A stretch of DNA of 64,000 nucleotides. Source: Arthrobacter sp. MMS18-M83. GTDB lineage: Bacteria; Actinomycetota; Actinomycetes; Actinomycetales; Micrococcaceae. The translations under genes were made by a program, and so were the position numbers. The notes under the pieces were generated by a model. The model saw nothing but the letters and a program-made list of their open reading frames with translations. It was not told where the DNA came from and did not search any database. Shown here one piece after another: positions 16,643 to 24,811 of the stretch. Within the stretch, counting starts at the first letter, position 1, and every line of letters starts with the position of its first letter. The stretch covers positions 4,340,001 to 4,404,000 of the forward strand of contig NZ_CP113343.1 of the NCBI RefSeq assembly GCF_026683955.1, in the 5' to 3' direction.

Positions 16643-18079
16643 ATGTCAGCACACATCGGTGTCACCGGCCTCGCGGTGATGGGCGCCAATCTGGCCCGTA
16701 ACCTGGCCCGCAACGGCTTCACCGTTGCCCTCCACAACCGCTCCGTCGAGAAGACCGACGCCCTGCTGGCCAAGCACGGCACGGACGGCGACTTCATCCG
16801 CACGGAAACCCTCCAGGAACTCGTGGACTCCCTTGAGAAGCCCCGTCGCGTCCTGATCATGGTGAAGGCCGGCAAGCCGGTTGACGCCGTCATCGACCAG
16901 CTCGTTCCGCTGCTGGAGCCCGGTGACATCGTGATCGACGCCGGCAACTCCCACTACGAGGACACCCGCCGCCGCGAATCCGCGCTGGCCGAGAAGGACC
17001 TGCATTTCGTGGGTGTCGGTGTTTCCGGCGGCGAAGAGGGCGCCCTCAACGGCCCCTCCATCATGCCCGGTGGTTCCAAGGAGTCCTACGACGCCCTGGG
17101 CCCGCTGCTCGAGAAGATTTCCGCCAAGGTTGACGGCCAGCCGTGCTGCGCCTGGATCGGCACCGATGGCGCCGGACACTTCGTCAAGATGGTCCACAAC
17201 GGCATCGAGTACGCCGACATGCAGGTCATCGGTGAAGCCTTCGATCTCCTCCGCTCCGGCGCGGGCATCGAGCCCGCCGAGCAGTCCAAGATCTTCGCCG
17301 AATGGAACAAGGGCGAACTCGCTTCCTTCCTGATCGAAATCTCCGCCGAGGTCCTGGGCCACGTCGACGCCAAGACCGGCAAGCCGTTCGTCGACGTCGT
17401 CGTGGACGCTGCCGGCCAGAAGGGCACCGGCCGCTGGACGGTCATCTCCGCCCTCGAACTCGGTTCCCCGGTTTCCGGCATCGCGGAGTCCGTCTTCGCG
17501 CGGGCCCTGTCTTCCCAGGCAGAGCAGCGCAAGATCGGCCAGGAGCTCCTCGCCGGCGAGGAAATCGCCGTCGACGTTCCCGAGAACTTCGTCGAGGACG
17601 TCCGCCAGGCGCTGTACGCCTCCAAGCTGGTTTCCTACGCGCAGGGCCTGGACATGCTGACCTCCGCTGCCAAGGAGTACGGCTGGGACCTCAAACTTGA
17701 TGAAATCGCTTCGCTGTGGCGCGGCGGCTGCATCATCCGTGCCGAGCTGCTGAAGGAAATCACCAACGCCTACGCCGCCGAAGAGAAGCCGGCCAACCTG
17801 CTGTTCGCCCCGGCCTTCACCAAGGCGATCGCCGGCGCGCTTCCGGCATGGCGCCGCGTGGTGGCAACCGCGGTCCAGCTGGGCATCCCGGTTCCCGTGT
17901 TCTCCTCCTCGCTGGCCTACTACGACGGGCTGCGCCGCAAGCGCCTCGCTGCAGCGGTCATTCAGGGACAGCGTGACCTCTTCGGTGCGCACACCTACGG
18001 CCGCGTTGACGCCGAGGGCACCTTCCACACCCTGTGGGGCGAAGACAAGTCCGAGATCTCGGCAGTCGACACGCACTAG
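16643..18079 (+). CDS. gnd: 6-phosphogluconate dehydrogenase, decarboxylating
   Basis: A 478-residue enzyme of the oxidative pentose phosphate pathway: 6-phosphogluconate + NADP to ribulose 5-phosphate + CO2. The cofactor motif is GVTGLAVMGANLARNLARNG at residues 6-25, the substrate signature GVSGGEEGALNGPSIMPGG lies near 127, catalytic Lys is in HFVKMVHNGIEYADMQ near 184, and the C-terminal tail includes SSLAYYDGLRRKRLAAAVIQ. ATG 16643 has GGAG six bases upstream; an in-frame TTG at 16583 is less likely. It sits beside the gluconate-type regulator and the idonate genes and would take their end product after phosphorylation by a kinase encoded elsewhere. Confidence 0.97.
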   Translation: MSAHIGVTGLAVMGANLARNLARNGFTVALHNRSVEKTDALLAKHGTDGDFIRTETLQELVDSLEKPRRVLIMVKAGKPVDAVIDQLVPLLEPGDIVIDAGNSHYEDTRRRESALAEKDLHFVGVGVSGGEEGALNGPSIMPGGSKESYDALGPLLEKISAKVDGQPCCAWIGTDGAGHFVKMVHNGIEYADMQVIGEAFDLLRSGAGIEPAEQSKIFAEWNKGELASFLIEISAEVLGHVDAKTGKPFVDVVVDAAGQKGTGRWTVISALELGSPVSGIAESVFARALSSQAEQRKIGQELLAGEEIAVDVPENFVEDVRQALYASKLVSYAQGLDMLTSAAKEYGWDLKLDEIASLWRGGCIIRAELLKEITNAYAAEEKPANLLFAPAFTKAIAGALPAWRRVVATAVQLGIPVPVFSSSLAYYDGLRRKRLAAAVIQGQRDLFGAHTYGRVDAEGTFHTLWGEDKSEISAVDTH

Positions 18080-18163
18080 AGATTGGGGCAGGCCCTTTCG
18101 TGTCGACTCCGTCGCCACGTAGGGACCCTGCTGCCCCACTCTTTGACCCACTTTGCACCTGAC

Positions 18164-18206
18164 AAAGGCCGGCACTTCCCCGATACTGTGGGAGGCGCCG
18201 GCCTTT
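18164..18206 (+). terminator. terminator after gnd
   Basis: AAAGGCCGGC and GCCGGCCTTT form a perfect 10-bp stem with a 23-base loop, 85 bases past the gnd stop. Confidence 0.7.
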
Positions 18207-18255
18207 GCCGTAGGCGGGCCGTGCGCGATTACACCCCCCAGACGAGGAGCAATCC

Positions 18256-19089
18256 ATGCCGCAACGCGTCGCATTTGTCACAGGTGCGTCAACAGGAATC
18301 GGGTTCGAAGCCGCTATCAAGCTCAGCAAGGCAGGGATGGTGGTGTACGCCGGGGCGCGGAGGGTCGAGAAGATGGAGCCCCTCAAAGCCCATGGGATCA
18401 AGGTGTTGTCCCTGGATGTCACCGTCGAAGAGTCCATGAAGGCTGCTGTGGACCTTGTCATGGCCGAGCAGGGACGGATCGACGTGCTGGTCAACAACGC
18501 CGGGTACGGGTCCTATGGCGCGCTGGAAGAGGTACCGCTGGACGAGGGCAGGCGCCAGTTCGAGGTCAACGTCTTCGGTCTCGCCCGAATGTCCCAGCTC
18601 GTGATTCCCGTGATGCGGTCCGCGGGTTCAGGCAGGATCATCAATGTCTCCTCGATCGGCGGCAAGATGTATGAACCCCTCGGCGCCTGGTATCACGCAA
18701 CCAAGTTCGCCGTCGAGGGCCTCAGTGATTCGCTGCGGCTTGAGCTCAAGCCGCACGGCATCGACGTCGCAATCATCGAGCCCGCCGGAACCGACACAGA
18801 ATGGGGCACCATCGCCGGGGAGAGCCTGCTCACGGTGTCTGGACATGGACCCTACCGGGACCAGGCAGGCGTTGTCGCGGCCGCCTTGGCTTCGACGTCA
18901 GGGACGGCACTGTCGACGCACCCCCGGACCGTCGCGAGCGCTATCGCACATGCTGCCAGAGCGCGACGGCCCAGGACCCGCTACCCAGTGGGTAGGGGAG
19001 CCTGGACCATCCTGGCGTTGCGCAGGATTCTTCCGGACAGGGCTTTCGACACGGTTTTTTGGAGCGCCTACAAGCGCTTCGCTGCCTAG
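18256..19089 (+). CDS. SDR-family oxidoreductase
   Basis: A 277-residue classical short-chain dehydrogenase/reductase. The cofactor motif is [14 protein letters not shown] near residue 8, [14 protein letters not shown] near 82, catalytic Ser in [10 protein letters not shown] near 135, and [19 protein letters not shown] with the Tyr/Lys pair near 150. The C-terminus is longer than in minimal SDRs ([20 protein letters not shown]), a layout seen in oxidoreductases annotated for retinol- or steroid-like substrates; substrate unknown. It is monocistronic, and its stop codon overlaps the stop of the convergent cysE by four bases through a CTAG palindrome. Confidence 0.92.
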   Translation: MPQRVAFVTGASTGIGFEAAIKLSKAGMVVYAGARRVEKMEPLKAHGIKVLSLDVTVEESMKAAVDLVMAEQGRIDVLVNNAGYGSYGALEEVPLDEGRRQFEVNVFGLARMSQLVIPVMRSAGSGRIINVSSIGGKMYEPLGAWYHATKFAVEGLSDSLRLELKPHGIDVAIIEPAGTDTEWGTIAGESLLTVSGHGPYRDQAGVVAAALASTSGTALSTHPRTVASAIAHAARARRPRTRYPVGRGAWTILALRRILPDRAFDTVFWSAYKRFAA

Positions 19090-19670
19090 ATCCGGTATTC
19101 GATGTAGTACTCGGCCGGGTCGACGGCGGGCTTGGTTTCGCTCTTGGCATCGCGGTGCCGCCACGTTGCAGGAACGCCGGTGATGATCGACTCGGGCGGT
19201 GCGTCTTTGACCACGACGGCGTTGGCGCCTATGGCGCTGTCGGCGCCGATGGTGATGGGGCCAAGGACCTTCGCCCCGGCTCCGATCGTGACCCGATCTC
19301 CGATGGTGGGGTGGCGCTTGACTTTGGCCAGTGAGCGGCCGCCCAGCGTCACGCCGTGGTAGATCATGACGTCTTCGCCGATCTCGGCGGTCTCACCGAT
19401 CACCACGCCCATGCCGTGGTCAATGAAGAACCTCCGGCCGATGGTCGCACCGGGATGGATCTCGATTCCGGTCAGGAACCGGGCAAGCTGCGAAATGAGC
19501 CGTGCCGGAAAGCGCAGGTCAGGGTTCTGCCACAGTTTGTGCGTCAAGCGGTGCGCCCAGATGGCATGCAGTCCGGAGTACGCAAAAAAGTTCTCAAAGG
19601 AGCCTCGGGCCGCCGGGTCATGTGACCGGGCGGCCTCGAGGTCCTCCATAAGTCTTGCGAAGAAGCTCAC
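19086..19670 (-). CDS. cysE: serine O-acetyltransferase
   Basis: A 194-residue left-handed beta-helix acetyltransferase (short CysE form). The hexapeptide-repeat region begins near residue 65 ([19 protein letters not shown]); catalytic-site segments [15 protein letters not shown] and [20 protein letters not shown] are intact. Reaction: L-serine + acetyl-CoA to O-acetylserine, the first step of cysteine synthesis. It lies 50 bases downstream of cysK on the same strand, forming a cysK-cysE operon, and the two products normally form the cysteine synthase complex. The C-terminal end EYYIEYRI finishes in Ile, as expected for docking of the CysE tail into CysK. Confidence 0.95.
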   Translation of the reverse strand: MSFFARLMEDLEAARSHDPAARGSFENFFAYSGLHAIWAHRLTHKLWQNPDLRFPARLISQLARFLTGIEIHPGATIGRRFFIDHGMGVVIGETAEIGEDVMIYHGVTLGGRSLAKVKRHPTIGDRVTIGAGAKVLGPITIGADSAIGANAVVVKDAPPESIITGVPATWRHRDAKSETKPAVDPAEYYIEYRI

Positions 19671-19720
19671 AAAGACCTTTCTACAGGAAATGAAGGAAGG
19701 CGGTTGCGCAGGGTCTGCAA

Positions 19721-20656
19721 TCAGCCGCGAATATCGTCAAAAAGCACGGTGGAGATGTAACGTTCGCCGAAGTCGGGGACGATTGCCACGATGAGCTTGT
19801 CCTTGTTCTCCGGGCGCTTGGCGAGCTCCAGGGCACCCCAGACGGCTGCGCCGGCCGAGATGCCGCCAAGGATGCCTTCCTTGGTGCCGAGGGCGCGTGC
19901 GGTGGCTACGGAGTCCTCCAGGGTCGCGTCGAGAACCTCGTCGTAGACGTTGGTGTCCAGGATTTCCGGAATGAAGTTCGCGCCAAGTCCCTGGATCTTG
20001 TGCGGGCCGGGGGCTCCGCCGTTCAAGATAGGCGAGTCCTTCGGCTCGACGGCCACGATCTGGATTTCCGGCTTGCGCTCCTTCAGGACCTGCCCGACGC
20101 CGGTGATGGTACCGCCGGTGCCGACGCCGCCGACGAAGATGTCCACTCCGCCGTCGGTGTCCGCCCAGATTTCTTCGGCCGTAGTGGTGCGGTGAATCTC
20201 CGGGTTTGCCTCGTTGGCGAACTGCTGGGCCCAAACGGAGTTCTCCGTGTTGGCCACGATCTCCTTTGCCTTTTCGACCGCGCCGCGCATGCCTTCCGAG
20301 CCGGGCGTCAGGACGATCTCAGCACCGTAGGCGCGCAGCATGACGCGGCGCTCGGTGGACATGGTTTCCGGCATTGTGAGGATGACCTTGTAGCCGCGTG
20401 CCGCGCCGACCAAGGCAAGTGCGATGCCAGTGTTGCCTGAGGTCCCCTCAACGATGGTGCCACCTGGCTTCAGCGCTCCGGATTTCTCGGCAGCGTCGAC
20501 GATGGCGACGCCGATACGGTCCTTGACGCTATTGGCGGGGTTGTAGAACTCCAGCTTCACTGCAACCGTGGCTTCCAAGCCTTCGGTGAGCCGGTTCAAG
20601 CGGACCAAGGGGGTTCCGCCGATCAGCTGGGTGACGTCGTCGTAGATCCGTGCCAT
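19721..20656 (-). CDS. cysK: cysteine synthase A (O-acetylserine sulfhydrylase)
   Basis: A 311-residue PLP enzyme. The PLP Lys is in [16 protein letters not shown] near residue 44, the substrate loop is [16 protein letters not shown] near 69-84, and the PLP-phosphate loop is [18 protein letters not shown] near 177. Reaction: O-acetylserine + sulfide to L-cysteine + acetate. Length and motifs are typical of bacterial CysK. The upstream region 20657-20731 carries the promoter of the cysK-cysE unit, but I cannot point to a clear operator in it. Confidence 0.97.
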   Translation of the reverse strand: MARIYDDVTQLIGGTPLVRLNRLTEGLEATVAVKLEFYNPANSVKDRIGVAIVDAAEKSGALKPGGTIVEGTSGNTGIALALVGAARGYKVILTMPETMSTERRVMLRAYGAEIVLTPGSEGMRGAVEKAKEIVANTENSVWAQQFANEANPEIHRTTTAEEIWADTDGGVDIFVGGVGTGGTITGVGQVLKERKPEIQIVAVEPKDSPILNGGAPGPHKIQGLGANFIPEILDTNVYDEVLDATLEDSVATARALGTKEGILGGISAGAAVWGALELAKRPENKDKLIVAIVPDFGERYISTVLFDDIRG

Positions 20657-20731
20657 GTAATCATGCCTATTCTCTGGATTCGCTGAAATAGCTACTGCTG
20701 AGGTCAGCCTAACGAGCGGTGTTACACGCTG

Positions 20732-21256
20732 CTACGCGCGAAGCCACGAAGAGTAATATTTCCGGGCCTTGGCGAGTTTGGGGTTGATGATCACCTGACA
20801 ATAGCCCTGCTCCGGGAATTTGGCGTAGTAGTCCTGATGGATGGACTCGGCCTCATAGAATTCCGGCAGCCTGCTGACCTCGGTCACAATCGGCTTGGAC
20901 CACAGTTCCTGGTTCCGAAGGATGGCTTCTTCGAAAAGGATCTTCTCTTCCGTGGTTGTGTAGAACATCGAGGAACGGTACTGGGTCCCGACGTCGTAGC
21001 CTTGGCGGTTGAGTGTGGTGGGATCGTGCAGGGCGAAGAACATGTCCAGGATGACTTCCTCCGGGATAACGTCCTCATCGAAAGTCACAGCTACCACCTC
21101 TGCGTGGCCCGTCATACCGGAGCAGACATCGTAGTAGTCGGGGTTGCGGATGTGCCCTCCCGTGTAGCCGGAAACCACGGAACTGACGCCTTTGGTCTTC
21201 TGGTAAACAGCATCGAGGCACCAGAAGCAGCCTCCGCCAAGTACAAAAGTTTTCAT
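20732..21256 (-). CDS. msrA: peptide methionine (S)-S-oxide reductase
   Basis: A 174-residue MsrA. The active-site motif GGGCFWCLDAVYQ lies at residues 7-19, followed by SGYTGGHIRNPDYYDVCSG and the downstream GHAEVVAVTFDE; the C-terminal GYCQVIINPKL holds a resolving Cys. It repairs methionine sulfoxide in proteins, with electrons from thioredoxin. ATG 21256 (MKTFVLGGG) is preferred over an upstream ATG at 21298 because the family begins close to the catalytic Cys. Confidence 0.97.
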   Translation of the reverse strand: MKTFVLGGGCFWCLDAVYQKTKGVSSVVSGYTGGHIRNPDYYDVCSGMTGHAEVVAVTFDEDVIPEEVILDMFFALHDPTTLNRQGYDVGTQYRSSMFYTTTEEKILFEEAILRNQELWSKPIVTEVSRLPEFYEAESIHQDYYAKFPEQGYCQVIINPKLAKARKYYSSWLRA

Positions 21257-21403
21257 GATCTCTTCAATGGCCGGGAGCCCTGGATGATTCCCGCACAACC
21301 TTACGGGAGTGTGACGGCGGAGACCCCGCCACCGGCGGGCAAACTCAGATAGTTCGGTTGCCGCAAGCGCGTGATGGCCACCGGATGCGCAAGAATGTAG
21401 TGC

Positions 21404-22321
21404 ATGGAAGCTGTGAACACCGCGGTTGCAGATACAGGATCCGGGGAAGAGCCGGAAGACGGTACAGCCGGAACTTCAGGAACCAGTACCCCCACGCTTG
21501 GTCAGGTCTTGCTGGCTGTCGAGGAGCTCTGGCCTGAGTCCCTCGCCGAGGAATGGGACGAGGTGGGCCTGGTGGTGGGGCGGCCGACTGCGACGGTCAC
21601 CAAGGTCTTGTTTGCCGTGGATCCCACCCTTGCCGCCATTGACGAAGCCATTGAATGGGGTGCCGAGCTCCTCGTCACGCACCATCCCTTGCTGCTCAAG
21701 GGCGTCACCTCGGTGGCTGCGACGAGCGCCAAGGGCCTCGCTGTCCACCGGCTCATCGAGTCAGGTACAGGCCTGCTGACCGTGCATACCAACGGAGATT
21801 CCGCCGTCGGGGGTGTTTCGGATGTTCTCGCGGACGCGTTCGGACTGGACAATGTTGTCCCACTGGCCCCTGCTGCCCACGGACTGCCGGAAGAGGGCAT
21901 CGGCCGGGTCGGGGATCTTCCGGAACTCATGACCCTCGGCGATTTTGCGGCGCGCGTGTTCGAGATTCTGCCTTCGGTAGCTGGGGGAGTGCGTGTAGCC
22001 GGGGACAAGGACGGACTGGTACGGCGTGTTGCTGTATGCGGCGGCGCCGGCGACAGTCTGTTCGATGCTGTCCGGGCGAGCCAAGCTGACATCTACGTCA
22101 CTGCGGATATGCGCCACCACCCGGCGTCGGAAGCGCGCGAAGCTGCTGTTGACGGCAGGCCGTACCTTATTGACGTGTCCCATTTCGCGAGCGAGTGGCT
22201 ATGGCTGCCCGCCGCGGCCGAAGCGCTCGGCAACGTGCTCGCGGACCAAGGGCACGACGTCGAGATCCGGGTCGCTTCCACCAATAGCGATCCCTGGGAC
22301 TTCATTCTGACTCCCGGCTAA
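21404..22321 (+). CDS. Nif3/DUF34-family dinuclear metal-binding protein
   Basis: A 305-residue protein of the YbgI/NIF3 family. After a 30-residue low-complexity N-terminus (GSGEEPEDGTAGTSGTSTP), the core starts TLGQVLLAVEELWPESLAEE; metal-ligand motifs are LLVTHHPLLLKG near residue 90, VHTNGDSAVGGVSDVLA near 130, and the C-terminal LIDVSHFASEWLW near 260. Members form hexameric toroids with two metal ions per subunit; suggested roles include GTP cyclohydrolase-like or metal-insertase activity, none proven generally. It precedes the zinc-ribbon coiled-coil gene, a conserved actinobacterial arrangement with RNase P RNA close by. Confidence 0.92.
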   Translation: MEAVNTAVADTGSGEEPEDGTAGTSGTSTPTLGQVLLAVEELWPESLAEEWDEVGLVVGRPTATVTKVLFAVDPTLAAIDEAIEWGAELLVTHHPLLLKGVTSVAATSAKGLAVHRLIESGTGLLTVHTNGDSAVGGVSDVLADAFGLDNVVPLAPAAHGLPEEGIGRVGDLPELMTLGDFAARVFEILPSVAGGVRVAGDKDGLVRRVAVCGGAGDSLFDAVRASQADIYVTADMRHHPASEAREAAVDGRPYLIDVSHFASEWLWLPAAAEALGNVLADQGHDVEIRVASTNSDPWDFILTPG

Positions 22322-22510
22322 GCCCCGCGTGCGAGCTCCATCCCAGGGCCCACCCCGGCGAGGGACCCACACCGAGCGAAGCGAGGTTTGGGAGCCGGTG
22401 GGGATGTAGCGAGGCAGGGGAGCACGCTACGCGCTAGAGTCGAGACAAACAGGCCTGAGAGCCTGGCCGGGAATGGATATCTTCCCCGGCACGATCAAGC
22501 GGAGGTAAGC

Positions 22511-23248
22511 GTGGCCAAGGCAGCACCGGCGGAACAGTTGAAATTGCTCGAACTGCAGGGGTTGGACGCGAAGCTCAAATCCTTGGCCAACCGCCGCCGC
22601 ACTCTGGAGACCGACCCCCGCATCACCGATCTTCAGGACGCCCTCAGCGTCGCCAACGGGGCGCTCGGGACCGCGAAACTTGCCGTCCACGACGCCGAAA
22701 CAGAGCTGCGCAGGTCTGAGGCAGACGTCGAGCAAGTGGCTAGCCGCATTGAGCGGGACGAAGCCAGGCTGAACAGCGGCACCGGCCTCTCCAAGGATCT
22801 CGTTGCGTTGCAGAGCGATATTGCATCACTGAACAAGCGTCGCTCCGATCTTGAGGACGTCGAACTGGAAATCCTCGAACGCCTGGACGGGCTGAGAGAG
22901 CGCCAAGTCGCCCAACAGCAGATCGTTGATGACATCCAAGGCTCCTTCTCCGGGATCCGTGCCGAGCTGGACGCCGCGATTGCCGAGATCGTCGCCGAGG
23001 AGACGGACGTGCGCGCGCAGCGGTCCGGTTTCGCCGCAGGGCTCGACGCCGGGATGCTGGCTATCTACGAAAAGACCCTCGCCAAGCGCGGTGTGGGGGC
23101 CGCCAGGCTGTTCCACGGCAAGTCCGAAGGCTCAGGGATGACGCTCAGCCCCGGCGATCTTGCCGAGGTCAAGGCCGCCGCCGAGGATGAGATTGTCTTC
23201 TGCCCCGATTCCGGCTGCATCCTGGTGCGCTCCGCCGAGTGGAACTAA
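22511..23248 (+). CDS. coiled-coil protein with degenerate C-terminal zinc ribbon (zf-RING_7/CdsZ family)
   Basis: A 245-residue protein. Residues 10-180 are a long antiparallel coiled coil (KLLELQGLDAKLKSLANRRR, DIASLNKRRSDLEDVELEIL). The C-terminal domain corresponds to the C4-type zinc ribbon of this family, whose usual form is CxGC near the beginning and CPxCGR near the end. Here the first pair is replaced by Ser (GKSEGSGMTLSPGDL) and the second reads FCPDSGCILVR, so at most two irregularly spaced Cys remain. The start is GTG 22511, seven bases after GGAGG. Members have been implicated in nucleic-acid or ribosome-associated roles; with this ribbon, zinc binding is doubtful. Confidence 0.9.
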   Translation: MAKAAPAEQLKLLELQGLDAKLKSLANRRRTLETDPRITDLQDALSVANGALGTAKLAVHDAETELRRSEADVEQVASRIERDEARLNSGTGLSKDLVALQSDIASLNKRRSDLEDVELEILERLDGLRERQVAQQQIVDDIQGSFSGIRAELDAAIAEIVAEETDVRAQRSGFAAGLDAGMLAIYEKTLAKRGVGAARLFHGKSEGSGMTLSPGDLAEVKAAAEDEIVFCPDSGCILVRSAEWN

Positions 23249-23260
23249 CCGTTTCTCCCG

Positions 23261-23326
23261 CCCAACTAGCTCGCAGTTAATGTCGTTTTCAGCCGTCAAA
23301 ACGACACCTACTGCCAGTCAGTTGGG
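23261..23326. repeat. long imperfect palindrome, probable dispersed repeat / bidirectional terminator
   Basis: The arm starting CCCAACTAGCTCGCAGTTAA continues to TGTCGTTTT and is mirrored by AAAACGACA ... ACTGC ... AGTTGGG around the loop CAGCCGTC. The inner 9 bp (TGTCGTTTT/AAAACGACA) and outer 7 bp (CCCAACT/AGTTGGG) are perfect, with few mismatches between. It lies between the convergent zinc-ribbon and yaaA genes and covers the yaaA stop codon. I believe similar palindromes are scattered through Arthrobacter genomes, but this is from memory and not checked. Confidence 0.65.
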
Positions 23327-24082
23327 GAGGATGATGCTGAGGGTGTGCGGCTTGCGGGCCGTGCCTTCCGTCAACTCCGCGGTCCAGAATTCCGAGGCGG
23401 CCTTAAGCAGCTGTTCCGGGGTTGCCGGAGCCTTGCCCCGACGGCTCAGCAGATGCCGGGCCAGTTCGCCGCGGGTGTGCTTGGCGAAGTGGCTGATGAC
23501 GGTGCGCTTCCCGTTCGTCTCGGAAAAGACGTTGACGGAGACGGTTTGCGCCGCGGGCGGAGCCCAGGCCGCAGCGTAGGTGCTGGAGCGGCAGTCCACC
23601 AGCAGCTCGCCCTCCACCCGCGAGGCAAGGGCCTGCGTGAGCTGCGGCTTCCAGAATGAGGCGAGGCGCCCGACGTCGGGCAATGCGGTTCCCATGGACA
23701 AGCGGTAGGCGGGCACCCGGTCGCCGAAGCCAATGGCGCCCCACAGGGCGGACACCACGAGGATCGACTCCGCGGCTTTGCGGCGCTGCGCAGGCGTCAG
23801 GGTCTTGTACCCAAGAGCGTCGTAGAGAACTCCTGAATACACCTGGTGGGCGGGCGCGGCCGGTTCTGCGTGCAACCGGGTATTGCGTTCGACGTCATCC
23901 TTCAACGACGCGCCCACGCCCAACAAGGCGAGGGCGTCCTCGTGCGCGCTGACCAAGCCCAGGGCGTCGAGCACTTTGGCCCGGTAGCTGTTGAGTTCGG
24001 GAAAACTCAGTGACTCCCATTCGACGGCGGGGCCCTTGGCAGCGGGGGTCTTGCCTTCGGAAGGCGGCAGGAGAATCAGCAC
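23318..24082 (-). CDS. yaaA: YaaA-family peroxide stress protein
   Basis: A 254-residue protein of the UPF0246/YaaA family. The N-terminal signature LILLPPSEGKTP (residues 2-13) and the conserved YSGVLYDALGY, ILVVSALWGAIGFGDRVPAY and VNVFSETNGKRTVISHFAKH segments are all present. In E. coli YaaA lowers intracellular iron-driven DNA damage during peroxide stress, and the fold has DNA-binding ability. The start is GTG 24082. The stop codon falls inside the palindrome 23261-23326, which probably ends transcription of both convergent genes. Confidence 0.93.
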   Translation of the reverse strand: MLILLPPSEGKTPAAKGPAVEWESLSFPELNSYRAKVLDALGLVSAHEDALALLGVGASLKDDVERNTRLHAEPAAPAHQVYSGVLYDALGYKTLTPAQRRKAAESILVVSALWGAIGFGDRVPAYRLSMGTALPDVGRLASFWKPQLTQALASRVEGELLVDCRSSTYAAAWAPPAAQTVSVNVFSETNGKRTVISHFAKHTRGELARHLLSRRGKAPATPEQLLKAASEFWTAELTEGTARKPHTLSIILPN

Positions 24083-24171
24083 TTGTCGATATTAGCGGTA
24101 ATGCCGGCTGCACCTGTCGGGTCAGCACAGTCCGGCAGTGCAGAGGGCCCGACGCCGGTAGACTGTAGGGC

Positions 24172-24565
24172 GGATGGGTTGACTAGGCGGTCGCGCGCCA
24201 CGTGAGTGGCTCGAGGAACGTCCGGGCTCCACAGAGCAGGGTGGTGGGTAACGCCCACTCGGGGTAACCCGCAGGCCAGTGCCACAGAGAACAGACCGCC
24301 CGCAGTTGCTCGTGCCTGCACGAGCAACTGGCGGGTAAGGGTGAAACGGTGGTGTAAGAGACCACCAGCTCCCTGGGTGACCAGGGAGGCTAGGTAAACC
24401 CCACCCGGAGCAAGGCCAGACAGGGCACGATCGAGGGCTGCTCGCCCGAGTGTCCGGGTAGGCCGCTGGAGGGCGTCGGCAACGGCGTTCGTAGATGGAT
24501 GGCCGCCACCCTTTCGCCGGCAACGGCGGGGGAGGACAGAACCCGGCGTATCGGTCAACCCATCC
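24172..24565 (+). ncRNA. rnpB: RNase P RNA (type A)
   Basis: The catalytic RNA of RNase P, which removes the 5' leader of tRNA precursors. The ends pair (GGATGGGTTGAC with GTCAACCCATCC, P1). The 5' conserved core CGAGGAACGTCCGGGCTCCA (24211-24230) and GTAAGGGTGAAACGGTG (24337-24353) are diagnostic, as are AGAGACCACCAGC, GGCTAGGTAAACCCCACCC and the 3' segment AGAACCCGGCGTATCGG. A -10-like TAGACT sits at 24159-24164, eight bases before the predicted 5' end. Short ORFs on both strands in this interval are artefacts of the structured RNA. Confidence 0.97.
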
Positions 24566-24654
24566 ACTCGGCCTGTGTGAGTGATTTCACGCGTCCCGGC
24601 TGCCAAAGCCTCCCGTGCCAGACCTTAGAATGGACACTGAACGTAGAAGTTCCA

Positions 24655-24687
24655 CCGCCGGTTCTGCGTTCGCAGCCGGCGGTTTTT
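24655..24687 (+). terminator. terminator after rnpB
   Basis: CCGCCGG-TT-CTGCG-TT-CGCAG-CCGGCGG followed by TTTTT is a classical intrinsic terminator, 90 bases past the mature 3' end of RNase P RNA. The remaining space to 24811 has no gene and carries the promoter region of gap. Confidence 0.85.
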
Positions 24688-24811
24688 CTTTGCAACGTTC
24701 GAGGTGTCCGGGCAGACCGAAGTCCCGCCGATGCCGGTGCCGCAGGATTACTCCGGGCGGCAGCCATCTACGTACGAGGACGTATGTAGCTGACCCTAGG
24801 AAGGTAGTTCT

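Noticed and set aside
16646..18274. 542-codon open frame on the minus strand
   Set aside because: Antisense to gnd; the same shadow composition (Gly/Val/Asp/His repeats) and no recognisable domain.
22322..22510. Possible stem-loop or repeat after the Nif3-like gene (CACCCCGG ... CCGGTGGGG)
   Set aside because: The two arms are not true reverse complements over a useful length; I see only G+C-rich spacer with repeated GCGAG words.
24076..24606. Minus-strand ORFs of 130-176 codons around 24076-24606
   Set aside because: They overlap RNase P RNA, whose conserved core and end pairing are unmistakable.
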